DNA of 16,579 nucleotides, taken from contig DASYSA010000468.1 in NCBI GenBank assembly GCA_036003885.1, positions 1-16,579 of the forward strand, in the 5' to 3' direction. Below are positions 14,664 to 16,579 of the stretch, piece after piece. Within the stretch, counting starts at the first letter, position 1, and each line of letters starts with the position of its first letter. The translations under genes were made by a program, and so were the position numbers. Under the pieces are notes generated by a model that had not been told where the DNA came from, did no database searches, and saw only the letters and a program-made list of their open reading frames with translations. Source of the stretch: DASYSA01 sp036003885. GTDB lineage: Bacteria; Acidobacteriota; Blastocatellia; UBA7656.

Positions 14664-14866
14664 AGGATCTCTAGGATTTAGGATCCAGGATTTAGGATTG
14701 AGGATTAAGCCAGCCGTTGCGCGCGCTTTCGTGTGAGTCGGATGCGCCCACGCAGAGCATGAACGCTAGATCCTAAATCCTAGATCCTAGATCCTAAATC
14801 CTAGATCCTAAATCCTAGATCCTAAATCCTGGATCCTAAATCCTAGAGATCCTAAATCCTGGATCC
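14664..14866. repeat. Heptamer-repeat hairpin D (unit AGGATTT / TAAATCC)
   Basis: The left arm, 14664-14707, holds six units of AGGATNN (AGGATCT, AGGATTT, AGGATCC, AGGATTT, AGGATTG, AGGATTA) with a 2-nt insertion after the first. A 59-nt spacer follows (14708-14766). The right arm, 14767-14866, is 14 complementary units alternating TAGATCC and TAAATCC with occasional TGGATCC; one unit at 14844-14852 is 9 nt. The right arm is more than twice as long as the left. It begins 5 nt after the TAG stop of the IolB-type gene and ends 18 nt before the cupin ATG. Confidence 0.9.
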
Positions 14867-14883
14867 TACCGTGGGTGATCAGA

Positions 14884-15417
14884 ATGAACTTAAAGTCGAA
14901 TCAACTGCTAGCCGGCGTTCTCGCGATGCTCGTGCTCGCGGCTGTCGCAGCCTCGCAATCATCCCCAGGGAAAGCACCGGGACCGGTAACTCCATCCCGG
15001 CCGTTCGTCGTATTCAGATCTCAAACGCTTGCCGACCTCGAGAGCCGCTTGAAATCGGAGAACAAGACCGAAGACCTGATTGCCGGCGAAGGCTTGCAGA
15101 TGCGAATAGCGGTTCAACATTCGAAGGGTGAACCCGCACCGGGAGGCGAAGCTCACGACAAGGCAGACGACATCTATTACGTCGTCGACGGGTCGGCCAC
15201 TTTGACGATCGGCGGAAGACTCGATGAGCCTAAAGAGATTCAGCCCGGCGAGTGGCGCGGCCCGAGAATCATCGGCGGGCAGACGGTCCAGGCAAAGAAG
15301 GGCGACCTGATCATGGTGCCTCGAGGGACGCCTCATCAGCGCAGCACAACGGGACAGGACTACACGATCATTCTGATAAAGGTGCTCGCTGACCCGGTGG
15401 GCGCGACAAAGCCTTAG
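14884..15417 (+). CDS. Secreted cupin-domain protein
   Basis: A 177-residue protein. Residues 1-24 are a Sec signal (NLKSNQLLAGVLAMLVLAAV, then AAS). A single cupin_2 barrel follows: motif 1 near 87-111 (PGGEAHDKADDIYYVVDGSA) and motif 2 at 140-151 (GDLIMVPRGTPH). Only His91 and His151 are obvious metal ligands; the HxH pair and the Glu of a full cupin motif 1 are replaced by HDKADD, so metal binding may be altered. Exported cupins of this type are often annotated only by fold; possible roles are sugar binding or isomerisation. ATG 14884 gives the neatest signal peptide; GTG 14875 is in frame but adds MIR only. The ribosome binding site is weak. It sits between the IolB-like gene and the transporter. 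Confidence 0.8.
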   Translation: MNLKSNQLLAGVLAMLVLAAVAASQSSPGKAPGPVTPSRPFVVFRSQTLADLESRLKSENKTEDLIAGEGLQMRIAVQHSKGEPAPGGEAHDKADDIYYVVDGSATLTIGGRLDEPKEIQPGEWRGPRIIGGQTVQAKKGDLIMVPRGTPHQRSTTGQDYTIILIKVLADPVGATKP

Positions 15418-15456
15418 TCGTTTGCAGATGAACCCCTGCGATAGCGCGACGCAATT

Positions 15457-15474
15457 CCGCCCGCACGCGGGCGG
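15457..15474. terminator. GC-rich hairpin between cupin and transporter genes
   Basis: CCGCCCGCACGCGGGCGG is a perfect inverted repeat (7-8 bp stem with a 2-4 nt loop), 40 nt after the cupin stop. No U-tract follows, so it is not a classical intrinsic terminator; it may stabilise mRNA ends or attenuate transcription into the transporter gene. Confidence 0.4.
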
Positions 15475-15495
15475 CCATCGAAACATGGAACTTCA

Positions 15496-16579
15496 ATGAC
15501 CGACGAGAGTCCTGGTAAAGATCAACCGGCAGGTTTGCCGCATTCATTCACCGAGGTAGCTGAGGTCGGCCCCCGCGGCGCGCCGACGGTCGGCGAACGC
15601 ATTGGCCGTTATCGGTGGGTCATCTGCGCGCTGCTCTTCTTCGCAACGACCGTCAACTACATTGACCGACAGGTCGTCGGCATCCTCGCGAAGCAACTTG
15701 AGACGATTATCGGATGGTCTGAAATCGACTATGGGAACATAACCGCGGCATTCAGCGCGTCGTACGCGTTGGGACTGATTCTCTCAGGTCGTCTGATGGA
15801 CCGGTTCGGGACGAAGATTGGGTATGCGGTATCCATCGTAATCTGGAGCCTGGCTGGAATGGTCACCGCATTGGCAAGGACTCCCCTTCACTTCGCCCTC
15901 TGCAGATCGATGCTGGGGCTGGGTGAGTCCGGGAATTTTCCCGCGGCAATCAAGTCCGTCGCGGAGTGGTTTCCAAAAAAAGAACGGGCCCTGGCAACAG
16001 GAATCTTCAATGCCGGGACAAATGTGGGGGCCATAGTTGCACCGCTCACGGTTCCGTGGATTTACACTCACTTCGGTTGGAAATGGGCGTTCATACTCAC
16101 CGGCGCGATCGGATTTGTTTGGCTCGCCTTATGGCTCCCAGTCTATGGCAAGCCCGAAGATCACCCCAAGGTTTCACGGAGCGAGTTGGCATATATTCAG
16201 AGCGACCCTGTCGATTCTGTAACACCGATACCATGGCTCAAGCTCATTCCGCACAGACAGGCGGCGGCCTTCGCAATCGCCAAGTATATGACCGATCCCA
16301 TCTGGTGGTTCTATCTCTTCTGGACGCCGAAGTTTCTCACCGAAAAACACCATCTCGACCTGTCGACAATTCCGCTTCCGCTGGTTGTTATCTACCTGAT
16401 CGCGGACGTCGGGAGCGTGGGAGGAGGCTGGCTCTCCTCGAGTTTGATAAAGCGCCGCTGGTCGGTGAATAAAGCGCGGAAAACGGCGATGCTCATATGC
16501 GCGCTGCTGGTCATCCCGGTTGTGCTCGTCTCTCGTATCGATAGCCTCTGGCTTGCCGTTTCACTGATCGGGTTGGCTG
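15496..16579 (+). CDS. MFS transporter, ACS family, hexuronate-type (3' partial)
   Basis: The frame opens at ATG 15496 and runs off the right edge after 361 codons. After a hydrophilic 40-residue N-terminus, TM1 contains ALLFFATTVNYIDRQVVGIL, the typical start of anion:cation symporters such as ExuT (glucuronate/galacturonate). MFS motif A is GRLMDRFGTKIGY (98-110). R137 and GLGESGNFPAAIKSVAEWFP (141-160) form the conserved TM4-TM5 region of the family, and KYMTDPIWWFYLFWTPKFL marks TM7. These proteins use the proton gradient to import organic anions, so the substrate is expected to be an acidic sugar. The upstream Shine-Dalgarno sequence is poor. As the last visible gene of the cluster it gives the best hint on substrate class, although some ACS members carry other anions. 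Confidence 0.88.
   Translation, partial: MTDESPGKDQPAGLPHSFTEVAEVGPRGAPTVGERIGRYRWVICALLFFATTVNYIDRQVVGILAKQLETIIGWSEIDYGNITAAFSASYALGLILSGRLMDRFGTKIGYAVSIVIWSLAGMVTALARTPLHFALCRSMLGLGESGNFPAAIKSVAEWFPKKERALATGIFNAGTNVGAIVAPLTVPWIYTHFGWKWAFILTGAIGFVWLALWLPVYGKPEDHPKVSRSELAYIQSDPVDSVTPIPWLKLIPHRQAAAFAIAKYMTDPIWWFYLFWTPKFLTEKHHLDLSTIPLPLVVIYLIADVGSVGGGWLSSSLIKRRWSVNKARKTAMLICALLVIPVVLVSRIDSLWLAVSLIGLA

Noticed and set aside
14767..14866. CRISPR-like regular array
   Set aside because: Units are 7 nt and contiguous, with no unique spacers and no cas genes nearby; it is a short tandem repeat.

Overview
The window reads as one strand of a bacterial chromosome. Every gene I can support is on the + strand, coding density is high, GC looks moderately high, and many predicted proteins carry Tat or Sec signals. 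Gene content (many Tat-exported Gfo/Idh/MocA oxidoreductases, a DUF6807/'PmoA' protein, a Uma2 protein, a DoxX protein) together with heptamer-repeat hairpins between genes suggests an Acidobacteriota-like soil organism, perhaps Blastocatellia. That placement is inference; no rRNA or marker gene is present.

Layout: (1) 2-1762, the 3' part of a secreted beta-propeller protein with two C-terminal carbohydrate-binding-type domains. (2) 1996-2850, a tandem FKBP-type peptidyl-prolyl isomerase. (3) 2851-3331, a gene-free leader opening with a candidate promoter overlapped by a LacI-family-like operator. (4) 3332-16579, a long co-directional sugar-catabolism cluster: DoxX membrane protein, Gfo/Idh/MocA #1, xylose-isomerase-like TIM barrel, Gfo/Idh/MocA #2 and #3 (tandem paralogues), Gfo/Idh/MocA #4, Uma2-family protein, DUF6807 protein, M24/creatinase-fold protein, IolB/KduI-type isomerase, secreted cupin, and a hexuronate-type MFS transporter cut by the right edge.

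How the genes may work together (inference): the four dehydrogenase-like proteins and the TIM-barrel isomerase all start with a twin-arginine signal, so oxidation and epimerisation or isomerisation of a sugar or sugar acid probably happens outside the cytoplasmic membrane, with preloaded NAD(P). An ACS-family organic-anion (hexuronate-like) symporter would take up an acidic product. The IolB/KduI-type isomerase, which has no recognisable signal, would act on it in the cytoplasm. The substrate cannot be read from sequence, but a uronate, aldonate or keto-sugar acid fits the transporter, IolB and the LacI/GntR-like operator.

The most unusual feature is between the genes. Four junctions hold long imperfect inverted repeats, each built from its own roughly 7-nt tandem unit (TGAGTNN, GATTTTG, GTGATCC, AGGATTT). 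Each starts at or next to the stop codon of the preceding gene, and the G-containing arm always comes first on the coding strand. A second type of intergenic repeat (CTCTGCG/GCGGTGAATC phrase) occurs at two other junctions. No tRNA, rRNA, CRISPR array, insertion sequence or origin was seen.
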